Shown one piece after another: positions 36,319 to 46,573 of a DNA stretch of 64,000 bases. Origin of the DNA: Adhaeribacter arboris (GTDB lineage Bacteria > Bacteroidota > Bacteroidia > Cytophagales > Hymenobacteraceae); contig NZ_PYFT01000001.1 in assembly GCF_003023845.1 (NCBI RefSeq), positions 3,658,001-3,722,000 of the forward strand, in the 5' to 3' direction. The translations under genes were made by a program, and so were the position numbers. The notes under the pieces are model-generated. The model worked only from the letters and a program-made list of their open reading frames with translations, was not told where the DNA came from and ran no database searches. Within the stretch, counting starts at the first letter, position 1; each line of letters begins with the position of its first letter.

Positions 36319-38628
36319 ATGGCTTCGCCTAAATCGAGTAACTATTATCCCAAAATTATTTCGGCAATCTGGTTAGTATTTGTGGCCGGTTTACTGGCAC
36401 TGATATTATACGTTTACGCTGTTAGTATTAATTTTTTAAACTTGTTCGGCGAGTTACCGGACTTTCGCGCCTTAGAAAACCCTAGAAGTATTTTAGCCTC
36501 GGAAGTTTACTCCGAAGACAACGTACTAATGGGCAAGTATTTTCTGGAGAACCGCTCCCCGGTATATGATAGACGCGATTTATCGCAGAATTTAATAGAC
36601 GCGCTGATTGCGACCGAAGACATCCGTTTTGAAGAACATTCCGGCATTGATTTTAAGGGTTCTTTTGCGGTAATCTATTATAAACTTACCGGTAAACAAG
36701 ACCGGGGTTCCAGTACCCTTACGCAGCAGTTAGCCCGCAACTTATTTCGTACCCGCACCGATTTAAATAAAGGATTATTAAGTTCTGTGCCGGGTCTGCG
36801 GATGCTCATTATTAAAACCAAAGAATGGATTATGGCTATCCGGCTGGAGCGTTCTTATTCAAAAAGAGAAGTACTACTCATGTATTTAAATACCGTTGAC
36901 TTTGGCTCAGGGGCATTTGGGATAAAATCGGCGGCTAAAACTTTTTTTAACAAAGCTCCTAAGGATTTAAAGCTCGAAGAATCGGCGGTATTAGTGGGTT
37001 TACTGAAAGGTCCTTCTTATTTCAGCCCGGTAAAAAATCCGCAACGCTCATTGGCACGTCGCAATACAGTTATTGACCAAATGCAGAAATACGGCTTTAT
37101 TCAGCCGGAAGAAGCGGAGCAGGCAAAAAATACTCAAATTGCGCTTAATTACCACGTCGAAAACCAGAATACCGGAATGGCTCCGTATTTTCGGACGGAA
37201 TTAGGCAAGTTTTTGCTGCGCTGGTGCAAAGAGAATGGATATAACCTGTATGAGGATGGTCTGAAAATCTATACTACCATTGATTCGCGTATGCAGCGTT
37301 ACGCCGAACAAGCCGTGCAGGAACACATGAGTAAACAGCAAAAATTATTTACCAGTTACTGGAAAGGCCGCCAACCTTGGACGAACAAGGATGGAACTAC
37401 CATTAAAGGATTCCTGGAAACTCAAATTAAATTAACCGACCGCTACAAGAGCCTTGATAGTCGTTTTGAAGGCAACCAAGATTCGATTAATTACTATCTG
37501 CACAAAAAAATACCCATGAAAGTATTTACCTGGGAAGCTCCCGGGGAAAAAGAAGTAAAGATGAGTCCTTTGGATTCATTGGCTTACTATAAACGCTTTC
37601 TAAATACGGGTTTTATGGCCATGAACCCGCTTAACGGACACATTAAAGCGTGGGTAGGCGGTAATAATTATAAATACTTTAAGTACGATCACGTGAAGCA
37701 AGGCCGCCGTCAACCTGGTTCTACGTTTAAACCAGTGGTTTACTTAGCTGCTATTGATAATGGCTACTCGCCTTGCTACGAAGTAATGGATGTTCCGGTA
37801 ACATTTGCCAGCTCAGACGGACAACCACCCTATACTCCGGATAATGACGATAAAGTTTTTTCTGGCCGTTCTTTTAACTTGCGCGAAGCTTTAGCTTTTT
37901 CCAAGAATACCGTTACCGCTCATTTAGTACAAAAGCTTACTCCTCAAAAAATAGTAGATTATGCGAAGCGTCTCGGATTCTCTTCGGAAATTGATCCGGT
38001 GCCCGCAGTAGGTTTCGGTACGAGCGACGTATCCTTGTACGAAATGTGCGGCGCGTACGGCACCTTTGTTAATAATGGAAAATGGACCGAACCGGTTTAT
38101 TTAACTCGCATTGAAGATAAGAACGGTAATTTACTCTTGAATTTTGTAACGAAATCCCGGGATGTTATTAGCGAAGAAACTGCCTATTTAATGGTGCATT
38201 TACTTAAGGGCGGAACCGAAATAAAAGGCGGTACCTCTTACTACGGTTTACGCTTCCGGCATAAACTTAAAAATGAAATCGGGGCTAAAACTGGTACCAC
38301 CAGTAATTTTTCTGATGCCTGGTTCATGGCCATCACTCCTGATTTAGTTTGTGGCGTTTGGGTAGGCGGCGAAAACCGTAGTATTCACTTCCGGAGTGCG
38401 GCTTACGGACAAGGTAATAAACTGGCCTTGCCCGCCTATGGTTTGTTTATGCAAAAAGTACTTGCCGATAAGAGTGTGCCTATTAATACTGGCCCTTTTC
38501 CGAAACCTACTGCGCCTCTTTCAGTAGAAATTGATTGTGCCAAATACAATAATGCCGGTATTGCCAGCGATTCTGTTAACCAGGAGCAAATGCTTAATCC
38601 GGACATAAAGCTGGATGAAGGAATCTAA
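36319..38628 (+). CDS. Class A penicillin-binding protein (PBP1A type)
   Basis: This 769-residue bifunctional peptidoglycan synthase has an N-terminal membrane helix (residues ~11-35), a GT51 glycosyltransferase domain (ATEDIRFEEHSGID with catalytic Glu100; GSSTLTQQLARNLF; LLMYLNTVDFGSGAFGI) and a transpeptidase domain with GSTFKP (active Ser/Lys), SKN (SKNTVTAHLV) and KTGTT. It polymerises lipid II glycan strands and cross-links peptides in the periplasm. It starts 3 bp after sprE, so the two are almost certainly cotranscribed. Confidence 0.95.
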   Translation: MASPKSSNYYPKIISAIWLVFVAGLLALILYVYAVSINFLNLFGELPDFRALENPRSILASEVYSEDNVLMGKYFLENRSPVYDRRDLSQNLIDALIATEDIRFEEHSGIDFKGSFAVIYYKLTGKQDRGSSTLTQQLARNLFRTRTDLNKGLLSSVPGLRMLIIKTKEWIMAIRLERSYSKREVLLMYLNTVDFGSGAFGIKSAAKTFFNKAPKDLKLEESAVLVGLLKGPSYFSPVKNPQRSLARRNTVIDQMQKYGFIQPEEAEQAKNTQIALNYHVENQNTGMAPYFRTELGKFLLRWCKENGYNLYEDGLKIYTTIDSRMQRYAEQAVQEHMSKQQKLFTSYWKGRQPWTNKDGTTIKGFLETQIKLTDRYKSLDSRFEGNQDSINYYLHKKIPMKVFTWEAPGEKEVKMSPLDSLAYYKRFLNTGFMAMNPLNGHIKAWVGGNNYKYFKYDHVKQGRRQPGSTFKPVVYLAAIDNGYSPCYEVMDVPVTFASSDGQPPYTPDNDDKVFSGRSFNLREALAFSKNTVTAHLVQKLTPQKIVDYAKRLGFSSEIDPVPAVGFGTSDVSLYEMCGAYGTFVNNGKWTEPVYLTRIEDKNGNLLLNFVTKSRDVISEETAYLMVHLLKGGTEIKGGTSYYGLRFRHKLKNEIGAKTGTTSNFSDAWFMAITPDLVCGVWVGGENRSIHFRSAAYGQGNKLALPAYGLFMQKVLADKSVPINTGPFPKPTAPLSVEIDCAKYNNAGIASDSVNQEQMLNPDIKLDEGI

Positions 38629-38779
38629 ACGCTCGATTTTAGATACTTGCTATTATATTTTCTTTATCAAGCCTGATAAATTTGGTTTGAAGAGTGCTGC
38701 TTTTTTGGCTTTGCTTTTATTATAAAAGGCAAACACGTAAATTAAAATTCAGCCTCAAGTGTTTATAATCTAAAGAAGT

Positions 38780-40587
38780 ATGCCTGCGGACGAATTAATA
38801 CGAGAGAAGATAAAGCACTTGCCTAACCGGCCAGGTATTTACAAATTTTTCGATGAGAAAGAAGAAATTATTTACGTTGGGAAAGCCGTGGATATCCGGA
38901 AACGGGTAAGCAGCTACTTTAATAAATCTACTCAGCACAATAAGAAAACCCAAAAATTAGTTTCCCACATCCGTAATATTCAATTTACTATTGTAGATAC
39001 GGAAGGAGATGCCTTTCTGCTCGAAAACAATTTAATTAAACAATATCAGCCTAAGTATAATATTTTACTTAAGGATGGTAAAACGTATCCGTTTATCTGC
39101 ATTACTAATGAGCGTTTTCCTCGGGTAATTAGTACGCGTAATAAAATCAATGATGGTTCTAAATATTATGGCCCTTATGCCAGCGTAACCAATATGAACG
39201 TGGTACTAGAAATGATTCGGGCCTTATATCCGCTACGTACCTGTACCTATAATTTATCGCCGGAAAACATAGAACGGGGTAAGTTTAAAGTTTGCCTGGA
39301 ATACCACATTGGTAATTGCAAAGGTCCTTGCGAAAATCTCTACGACGAAGAATCATATAACCAGCATATTTTACAAATCCGCAGTATTTTATCGGGCAAT
39401 TTAGGCATTGCTAAAACTTATTTTAAAGATAAAATGCTTGCGGCCGCCCAGGAAACGCAGTACGAACTGGCTCATAGCTATAAGCAGAAATTAGATGTAC
39501 TAGAAGACTTTCAGGCTAAATCGACGGTGGTAAGTAATACGCTTACTAATATTGATGTCTTTACTATTTCTTCGAACGAAAAATGCGCCTTTATTAATTA
39601 CTTAAAAGTAATGAACGGAGCCATTATTCAAACACAATCGCTGGAAATAACCAAAAAGCTCGACGAAACAGATGCGGAAATCTTGGCTACCATTATCATA
39701 CAGTTGCGCCACGATTTTGAAAGCGAATCGAAAGAAATACTCACCAACGTTGAACTGGAATTGCCCTTAGATAACGTAACTATTACGGTTCCACAAATCG
39801 GTGATAAGCGCAAATTATTAAATCTATCGCTTAAAAATGTGCTTTACCTGCGCAAGGAAAAGGAAAGTATGACAGAAAAGTCTAAGGATACGAATGAGGT
39901 GCGGATTATGGAAACCCTTAAAAAGATTTGCGCCTTACCGAGCTGCCTAAACACATTGAATGTTTTGATAATTCCAATATTCAGGGTACAACCCCGGTGG
40001 CTTCTATGGTTTGTTTCCGGAATGCCAAGCCCAGCAAAAGAGATTATCGGCACTTTCACATAAAAACGGTAATTGGTCCGGACGATTTTGCCTCTATGTA
40101 CGAGATTGTAACGCGGCGCTACCGTCGTTTGCTTAATGAGGGTACTCCTTTGCCCCAATTAATTGTAATTGATGGGGGTAAGGGTCAGTTAGGTATGGCG
40201 GTAAAAGCCTTAAAAGATTTAGGCATTTATAATAAAGTTGCTGTAATAAGTATTGCGAAGCGCCTGGAAGAAATATTTTATCCGGGAGACACTTTACCCC
40301 TTTATATTGATAAAAAATCGGAATCTTTACGTTTGCTGCAACGTATTCGCAACGAAGCCCACCGTTTCGGTATAACTTTTCATCGCGATCGTCGGGATGC
40401 GGGCACTTTAAAAACAGAAATCACCGACATTAAAGGTTTAGGGCCAACTACCGCCCAAAAATTACTCTTAAAATATAAGTCGGTGAAAAAAATAAAAGAA
40501 TTATCCGAAACGGAACTAGAAGCAGAAATTGGTAAGGCTAAGACTAAAATTTTACTCGATTATTTTAATCAGGAAAGTAACGCTTAA
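38780..40587 (+). pseudogene. uvrC: uvrC (excinuclease ABC subunit C) interrupted by a one-base frameshift
   Basis: The first frame (from 38780) holds the GIY-YIG nuclease domain (LPNRPGIYKFF, EIIYVGKAVDIRKR), a Cys cluster and a UVR segment. The second frame holds the RNase H-like nuclease domain (HIECFDNSNIQGT) and the tandem helix-hairpin-helix end (IKGLGPTTAQKLLLKY). The switch occurs at the five-A run 39920-39924: adding one A gives LKKDLRLTELPKHIECFD, the usual family sequence, and a 602-residue protein, the normal size. Both parts keep conserved residues, which favours a recent mutation or a sequencing error over an old pseudogene. UvrC makes both incisions in nucleotide excision repair. 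Confidence 0.85.
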
Positions 40588-40723
40588 TTTTTATAATTAA
40601 AAATATAATTTGTTTAAGATACCAAAGCCAAGTAATTCTTACCGAAAATATTTAAATAAAAAATACTATTCTCTGCTTTAACTGTTTTATTAATACAGCG
40701 TAGCTTATAATTGAAAACGGAGC

Positions 40724-42940
40724 ATGGTATTCGAAAAATTCATAATTAAATTACGCTCTTTTCTCCGCCAGGAATATTTTGACCCAGATGTTCTACGAGC
40801 CTTACTGGTTACCAGTGGTTTGCTGGTTCCGCTGGTAGTTTCACACGCTCTTGAAGTTCCTGCTTACGGTAGTTTTGCCGCCATAACTGCCCAGTTACTT
40901 CTTAGCGCTAGAATACAGACAACTTATCCCCGGGAAGCATTTATTCTTGTTTTCAGCCTTATTTTTATCAGTTTAGCTCCCTTCATTGGCACCTTAGTAG
41001 GTAATAATATTTGGTGGGCAGTCATAGCTATGGCTCTTATTGCCGGAATATCCTCGCTAGCAAAAGAACTGGGCACCCACGGACAATCACTAAGTTTGTG
41101 TGCCGTTATTGTATTTTTACTTTCTTTAAGTGGCCCTCATGAGCTGGAAACTGGCTTATACCGGATGGTAGCTACTTGGTGTGGTGGTATTTGGGCGTCA
41201 ATGGTTATTCTGTTTTTCTGGCCGTTCCGCCCTGATTTGCCCTACTACACCAATTTAGCTTTACCTTGGGAGTTAAGTGGCAATTTAGCTGCCTTGTTAG
41301 CCAATAGTACCAGTAAGGCATTAGAAGAGAAGATTCAGAAGAAAGAAATAGCACTTCGGAATGCTATCAATAATGTTTTACCCTTTCTTCGTAAAAATAA
41401 CCGTCGCTTTTTTTATATTCGCCGCGATCTACTTAAAACTGTAAGGGCATCTTCGCGTCTTGGTGCGACCATGTTGGCTATGTTTACCAACCTGGAAACT
41501 ATATACCGGCAAAACCTTAGTGGGCCTTGGTTAACTGATTTACAAATATGTTTTACCAATGCATCCAAAGCAGCAAAAGCAGTAGCCAATGTCTTAGTTA
41601 TAGGTCGTAAAAAAGATATTGAACATCTAAAAAACTGCATAAGCCAATTAGTGCTCACTACCCAACAATTAGAGCAACACCTTGATACAAATGACCTGGA
41701 TATAGTAATCCGATTAGATTTGCACCGAATTTTAATTTTATTTCAGTCAGCTATTCATTATTTAGAGGATGCTCATCTGTTACTTAACCGAATAGAAGAA
41801 AAGAAGGCAAATTCTCCTGATGAATTAATACCAGTACGTTTCCAACCTTTATCTAAGCTACTCTCCATTCACCGGCTTTTCAATTTTCGTAAAGTGCCGC
41901 TTAGGCACACCTTGAGACTTATGTTACTCACTTCCTTATCTATAGGATTATTTTATGGTTTTGAAATACCTCGGGGATATTGGATTGCTCTAACCATTAT
42001 GGTGGTTCTACAACCGGACTATGGAACGACCCAGCAGAAAGCCTTGCAACGTGTAACGGGTACAACTATCGGTGCTGCGATAAGTACTTTGCTACTTATT
42101 CAGCCACTTAATACCAGTTATTACATATTGCTTATTGCTATTTTCTGCTTCGCGTTCATTTATCTGCAGCAACGCAACTATACTATATCGGTTGTTTTTG
42201 TTACCATGATGTTGGTTGCTATGTTTGAAGTTTCGGGGGCTATTGATTGGCATTATGCCGCTTATCGTTTATTCGCTACCAGTTTAGGCGGGATTTTAGC
42301 TATAATGGGAGCGTTTTTACTTTGGCCGGATTGGGAACGTTCGCAGGTGCGCAGCATTTTAGCAAAAGGTTTTTTAGCTAACCGAGATTTGCTTTTACAA
42401 TTGCAACACGAACTTACGGCTCAAACCGGCTTTCATGCCCGCATTATTGCCGATCGTAGAAAAGCGGAAATTGCTAACCTCTCCATTGCCGATTCTGTTG
42501 TCCGTTTACAATTAGAGCCCGGCACCAAAAAACAGAAGCTCCAGATAGCGCAAAATATTAGTTTTCATAATAAACGTTTAACCCGAGAACTTACTTCCTT
42601 CGCTGCACTTTTACCTAGTATGGATACCAATGAGTCTTACGCGGAACTTATTCTAATTCTTGAACAGTATTCTCAATTAATAACCGATTATGCCGAATAT
42701 TTAAAAACAGAACTACTTTTTACTAATTCTATTCCAGCAGAACCACCATTTCCCGATGTGAAAAGCACTCTGAAACTTTCGCCTAGTCATGTAGTATCTA
42801 CTAAAACTAGAGATCAACTGCATATGAATACTGGTACTCTTAAAGAAGAACTTATACACGAACAGGTAAATAAAATAGCACTTACAATTCATGATTTAGG
42901 GAAATCTGTTCAAGCTTTAAATGCTTTAAAGAATATCTGA
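40724..42940 (+). CDS. FUSC family membrane protein (YccS/fusaric acid resistance type)
   Basis: The 738-residue protein has two repeats, each a block of about six membrane helices followed by a long soluble helical region. First block: residues ~25-160 (LRALLVTSGLLVPLVVSHAL). Second block: ~400-530, with FEIPRGYWIALTIMVVLQPDYGTTQQKALQRVTGTTIGA, the FUSC signature. Relatives include YccS and aromatic-acid efflux components. Substrate and direction are unknown. No adaptor or outer-membrane partner is adjacent. The stop codon lies inside a large palindrome. Confidence 0.88.
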   Translation: MVFEKFIIKLRSFLRQEYFDPDVLRALLVTSGLLVPLVVSHALEVPAYGSFAAITAQLLLSARIQTTYPREAFILVFSLIFISLAPFIGTLVGNNIWWAVIAMALIAGISSLAKELGTHGQSLSLCAVIVFLLSLSGPHELETGLYRMVATWCGGIWASMVILFFWPFRPDLPYYTNLALPWELSGNLAALLANSTSKALEEKIQKKEIALRNAINNVLPFLRKNNRRFFYIRRDLLKTVRASSRLGATMLAMFTNLETIYRQNLSGPWLTDLQICFTNASKAAKAVANVLVIGRKKDIEHLKNCISQLVLTTQQLEQHLDTNDLDIVIRLDLHRILILFQSAIHYLEDAHLLLNRIEEKKANSPDELIPVRFQPLSKLLSIHRLFNFRKVPLRHTLRLMLLTSLSIGLFYGFEIPRGYWIALTIMVVLQPDYGTTQQKALQRVTGTTIGAAISTLLLIQPLNTSYYILLIAIFCFAFIYLQQRNYTISVVFVTMMLVAMFEVSGAIDWHYAAYRLFATSLGGILAIMGAFLLWPDWERSQVRSILAKGFLANRDLLLQLQHELTAQTGFHARIIADRRKAEIANLSIADSVVRLQLEPGTKKQKLQIAQNISFHNKRLTRELTSFAALLPSMDTNESYAELILILEQYSQLITDYAEYLKTELLFTNSIPAEPPFPDVKSTLKLSPSHVVSTKTRDQLHMNTGTLKEELIHEQVNKIALTIHDLGKSVQALNALKNI

Positions 42941-42987
42941 TAAAACAAAAAAGGAGGCAATTGCCTCCTTTTTTGTTTTATCAGATA
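42934..42987. terminator. Perfect 54-nt palindrome, bidirectional terminator
   Basis: Two 27-base arms meet at 42960/42961 with no spacer; the core is AAAAAAGGAGGCAATTGCC and its mirror, flanked by T/A runs. It contains the FUSC stop (42938-42940) and ends 7 bp before the gldN stop on the other strand. The arms give T-runs on both strands, so it can terminate both convergent transcripts. Confidence 0.85.
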
Positions 42988-42993
42988 GAAAAC

Positions 42994-44022
42994 TTAGTAA
43001 CTCCACAAGCTTGATTCCCATTCTATCAGTTCTTCTAATGCTTTTTGAGAAGCTAGCAAACCTTTTTGAGAACCTTCATTTATTGTAGCTAAATCATCAT
43101 CGGTCGCATTTGACACTTTCTTGATATACGAGCTAAATAACCTTAAATCAAAAGCATCCGCTAAATTTTTATGTTGCGCATCATTCTGTTCGTTATACCA
43201 GATAGCATCATTGGGATGCGCCCGGAAAACCTTCACTAAATCACTGTACTTGAAAGAAGCAATTCGCTCTTCTACCCCTTTGATAGAGTATTTAACCGGT
43301 ATTACCAAAGTAATAGCCTGAATGTCGTAATACATACGAGAGCGTTTCTTATCAAAAACAATGTTTTCTTTCATTTCAAGCTGATAAAGCTCTTTCGGAA
43401 AAAATTCATTCAAATTGGCTGCTGGAGCAGCGGCAGCTGCTCCTTTTTTACCTTTGTTATTTAATTTAGCGAAAACATCATCTTCTTCCGCTGCCGGAGC
43501 ATTACCAAATATTTTCTTTTCCTCTTCCGACATGGCATCGCCACTTTCATCCGGCTTCGTTAATTTAACACTAAAATCATTACCAGACAAAGGAGTAGTT
43601 AACGAGTCATTTTTATAAGGCACTAATTCCCCACGCTTTACGGCATCAATAATTACCTTAGTAATTTCTTTATTCACCGAAAACATTGGTTTATTTTGCT
43701 TTTCGCGTAAATCCAGGCCCCGCCAAACTACTTTTTTATACATTAAATCCGTTTCTGGTATTGGCCTGGCGGAAGCATTACCACTTGTTACAGTAGTGGA
43801 TGGCTGATCTGCTCCCCCATTTGCTGAACCACCAGCCGCTGATTGCTGGTTTCCCTGTGAGGCAGCCGGTTTAGTTTTAGTCGGAGTACCGGTACCAGAA
43901 GCTTTTGGAAGCGCAGGTTGTGTTTGAGCAGGTTTCGTAGAAGTACCTGTTGCTTTTTTTTGTTGAGCATAGGCACTCACTGATATACCAACACTCAAAA
44001 CCAATATCAGAAGCTTATTCAT
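42994..44022 (-). CDS. gldN: Gliding motility / type IX secretion protein GldN
   Basis: The 342-residue exported protein has a signal peptide (LLILVLSVGISVSAYA) and a long low-complexity linker rich in Pro, Thr, Lys, Gln and Gly up to about residue 80. The conserved GldN/PorN domain follows: DLMYKKVVWRGLDLREKQNKP, then KEITKVIIDAVKRGELVPYKND, and FFPKELYQLEMKENIVFDKK with TLVIPVKYS. GldN/PorN forms a periplasmic ring with GldK below the outer membrane. It is the last of the operon, 10 bp after gldM. Confidence 0.95.
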   Translation of the reverse strand: MNKLLILVLSVGISVSAYAQQKKATGTSTKPAQTQPALPKASGTGTPTKTKPAASQGNQQSAAGGSANGGADQPSTTVTSGNASARPIPETDLMYKKVVWRGLDLREKQNKPMFSVNKEITKVIIDAVKRGELVPYKNDSLTTPLSGNDFSVKLTKPDESGDAMSEEEKKIFGNAPAAEEDDVFAKLNNKGKKGAAAAAPAANLNEFFPKELYQLEMKENIVFDKKRSRMYYDIQAITLVIPVKYSIKGVEERIASFKYSDLVKVFRAHPNDAIWYNEQNDAQHKNLADAFDLRLFSSYIKKVSNATDDDLATINEGSQKGLLASQKALEELIEWESSLWSY

Positions 44023-44032
44023 ATTTTATAAA

Positions 44033-45619
44033 TTAATTCAATGCGATAACAAATGATTTAGCACCTACTGGCACATCCTCAAACTGATCTTTGTAATTAG
44101 CACGTTTTAAATCTTTTACTGTTACAATTAATCGGTCTCCAGGTCTGGCCTGAGCTGCCATAGAAGTTATATTTGCTGATTTACTACTAAATTGTTGTTC
44201 AGCCACAATGTTTCTGCCACGGGCTAAAGTTACTTCAAATTCCGTTACCCGGAAGCGAGCATCTTGCGGTAACATATTTTTAAAACTTTCTTCTGCAATT
44301 GCTTCTACTGAGATTTGTCTTGGGCCAGGAGCAGGCAACCCTCTTTTTTCATCAATCGGGCGACCATTTGCTAAGCAAACAATATCCGGACGAGGAACCG
44401 GGCGTACTTGGAACGTTTGGTTACCAATAGCTGCTCCACCACTGCTCACGTTTAAGGTTACTTGGCGGGCTGTTGGTAAAACCATTACTTCTCCTTTTTT
44501 AGTTCCTTTAGAAACTTGGGCTCCAGAGGCAGTGAAAGATGGATCATACAAAGCGCCTAAAGCGGGCACCTGTACATCTAATTTATTACCGCAGTTTAAG
44601 TAAAGAGCTTGTACCGAAGCTGATTGAATAGACATTACGGGTTTAGCCACTGTATACTCACCAGAAACATTAAAAGTAGTATCCCGGCCATTCTGAGCCA
44701 TTTTAATCTGACCTCTCCAGGTTTTCTTGGCATTGCCATCTTTATCGTAAGCTCCAGCTGAGGCTAAAAACTCAACTTTACCCCGACCATTCTCTACTTT
44801 CACTGGCCGGCCTTCAAAAAACATACGCGGCGTAATAGCACTGGAAGTAGCTGCAATAAACATTTCGGCTGAATATTTGGTACCAGCAGCTACTGTGTTA
44901 GACGCAGCGCTGTAATTCCCAAAAATATTATCAAATTTAATTATATCGGCCCCTACCCGGCTAGCTAATTCTTGCAAAACGTCAGCTTCATACTTCAGAA
45001 TTTCTGTTTCTTTTTGAGCCAGAACGGCTAAAGCAGCGGTTAAAGGTGTTGCTTCAAAATTTAACTCGGCAAAATCTTTACTACGCTGAATCCGGTCTCT
45101 TTTAGCAACAGGATCATCTTTTGCATCCACAGCCAATTGTGGTATATTGGGGTTATAAACCCGCATCTCATTCGCATACTTATTCAACCGGTCTTTTAAC
45201 TCGTAAGCCTTTCCTTTGCCTTTGTTAGCACCAATCATATAAGTAGCTACTGCATCTTCTGCACTAGGGTCTTTGTAGTTGTTCTCGGCATCAGTGCCAC
45301 CGGCTCTTCTGATTAATTCAGTGCGTAAACCTTCTACATAATTAATGATTTCGGTGGTTTTAGCCCGTACATTTGATGCTTGGTCTAATACTTTCTTATC
45401 ATTAGGACGGTTTCCGCCTTTTGCTACAGTGCTTTCAATCGATTTCCGGACACCATCGTTATCAGCTTTGGTTTTGTTGTTAACAGTCATTAAACTGTCG
45501 TCCAGAAATTTAAATTTTAAAATGATAGCAGAACTTACTTGTAACGCTAATAGCGCTGTAAGTACCAAGTACATCATACCAATAAGTTTCTGCCTTGGGG
45601 TTTCTTTTGCTCCAGCCAT
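44033..45619 (-). CDS. gldM: Gliding motility / type IX secretion protein GldM
   Basis: The 528-residue inner-membrane protein has one N-terminal helix (LIGMMYLVLTALLALQVSS) preceded by MAGAKETPRQK, a hallmark of GldM/PorM, and a large periplasmic part in four domains. With GldL it forms the proton-driven rotary motor of the T9SS, and its periplasmic part contacts GldKN. Conserved motifs such as VSGEYTVAKPVMSI and a long helical first domain (residues ~35-225) are present. Its start is 68 bp after the gldL stop. Confidence 0.96.
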   Translation of the reverse strand: MAGAKETPRQKLIGMMYLVLTALLALQVSSAIILKFKFLDDSLMTVNNKTKADNDGVRKSIESTVAKGGNRPNDKKVLDQASNVRAKTTEIINYVEGLRTELIRRAGGTDAENNYKDPSAEDAVATYMIGANKGKGKAYELKDRLNKYANEMRVYNPNIPQLAVDAKDDPVAKRDRIQRSKDFAELNFEATPLTAALAVLAQKETEILKYEADVLQELASRVGADIIKFDNIFGNYSAASNTVAAGTKYSAEMFIAATSSAITPRMFFEGRPVKVENGRGKVEFLASAGAYDKDGNAKKTWRGQIKMAQNGRDTTFNVSGEYTVAKPVMSIQSASVQALYLNCGNKLDVQVPALGALYDPSFTASGAQVSKGTKKGEVMVLPTARQVTLNVSSGGAAIGNQTFQVRPVPRPDIVCLANGRPIDEKRGLPAPGPRQISVEAIAEESFKNMLPQDARFRVTEFEVTLARGRNIVAEQQFSSKSANITSMAAQARPGDRLIVTVKDLKRANYKDQFEDVPVGAKSFVIALN

Positions 45620-45687
45620 TTCTTATATTAAACTATTTCTTTCGGATTGTTAATTTAAGATTAAATAAATTTATAGTTGGATCAGCA

Positions 45688-46479
45688 TTAAGAACGCATA
45701 GCATTTAACATATTACCATACACGTTATTTAAAGAATGCAGGTTTTTAGTTAAGGTGCCTACCTCGTTTTTAAACTGTTCCGTATCTTTAGAAGCATCCG
45801 TAAGGTTTTGCATGGCTACGGTTAAACTACCATAGAACCTGTTCATTGACTTCAGGTGGTTATTGGCGTCCTGCAATTCCATTTCGTAAACTGCATTTAA
45901 GGCGCCTAAATTTTTAGTAATGTTTTGCACTTGTTCGTGGTACTCCCGGGTGTTAGAAGTAGCACTTGTCATTTGCTTAATGGCATCAACAGTAGTAGCA
46001 TAAGCTTCGTTAATTTTTTCCAGAGAGCCGGCAGCTGTTCTTACTTTAGTTGTATACTCTTTTGTGGCAACAGTAGCATCGCTTAAATCAGCCATTTGAG
46101 CAGTGGTTTCGCTTAAACGGTTCAACCCTTGACCCAAAGTACTAATAGTAGCAGGAGTAACATTAGCATCCCGTAACATTTTATCTAGGTCACCGGTAAC
46201 AGATGGTGCATTAGGAATTAGAGCAGCTTTCGGGCCGGTATAATCATCTGCTAATTGCGGATAAACACGGGTCCAGTCTACATCATGACTTTGTGGTTGA
46301 AAGGCACTCAAGAAGAAAATTATGGCCTCGGTTAAAAGACCTACGGTGAGCATTGCGCCCGCTCCTTCCCAGTGTTGAATCTTAAAAAGAGCTCCTACAA
46401 TTACAACTGCGGCACCAATACCGTATACTTTTGGCATTATCACATCGAATAGGAAATTGCCACCTTTAGCTTTACTCAT
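45688..46479 (-). CDS. gldL: Gliding motility / type IX secretion protein GldL
   Basis: The 263-residue inner-membrane protein has two helices (VYGIGAAVVIVGALFKIQHW and GAGAMLTVGLLTEAIIFFLSAFQP), the second with the conserved Glu within the membrane thought to take part in proton flow. A long cytoplasmic coiled coil with repeated LTKNLHSLNNVYGNML-type heptads follows. GldL pentamer and GldM dimer form the motor. Two clear near-repeats (ITKNLGALNAVYEMEL and LTKNLHSLNNVYGNML) are seen in the cytoplasmic tail. Confidence 0.96.
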   Translation of the reverse strand: MSKAKGGNFLFDVIMPKVYGIGAAVVIVGALFKIQHWEGAGAMLTVGLLTEAIIFFLSAFQPQSHDVDWTRVYPQLADDYTGPKAALIPNAPSVTGDLDKMLRDANVTPATISTLGQGLNRLSETTAQMADLSDATVATKEYTTKVRTAAGSLEKINEAYATTVDAIKQMTSATSNTREYHEQVQNITKNLGALNAVYEMELQDANNHLKSMNRFYGSLTVAMQNLTDASKDTEQFKNEVGTLTKNLHSLNNVYGNMLNAMRS

Positions 46480-46573
46480 TTTGTTTTGATAATTTGTTTT
46501 TGTGGATGATTAATTAACTAGTTAATTTAAAATTGAATAAGTGGTTTTATAAATTTTGTAGGTAATACATTAA

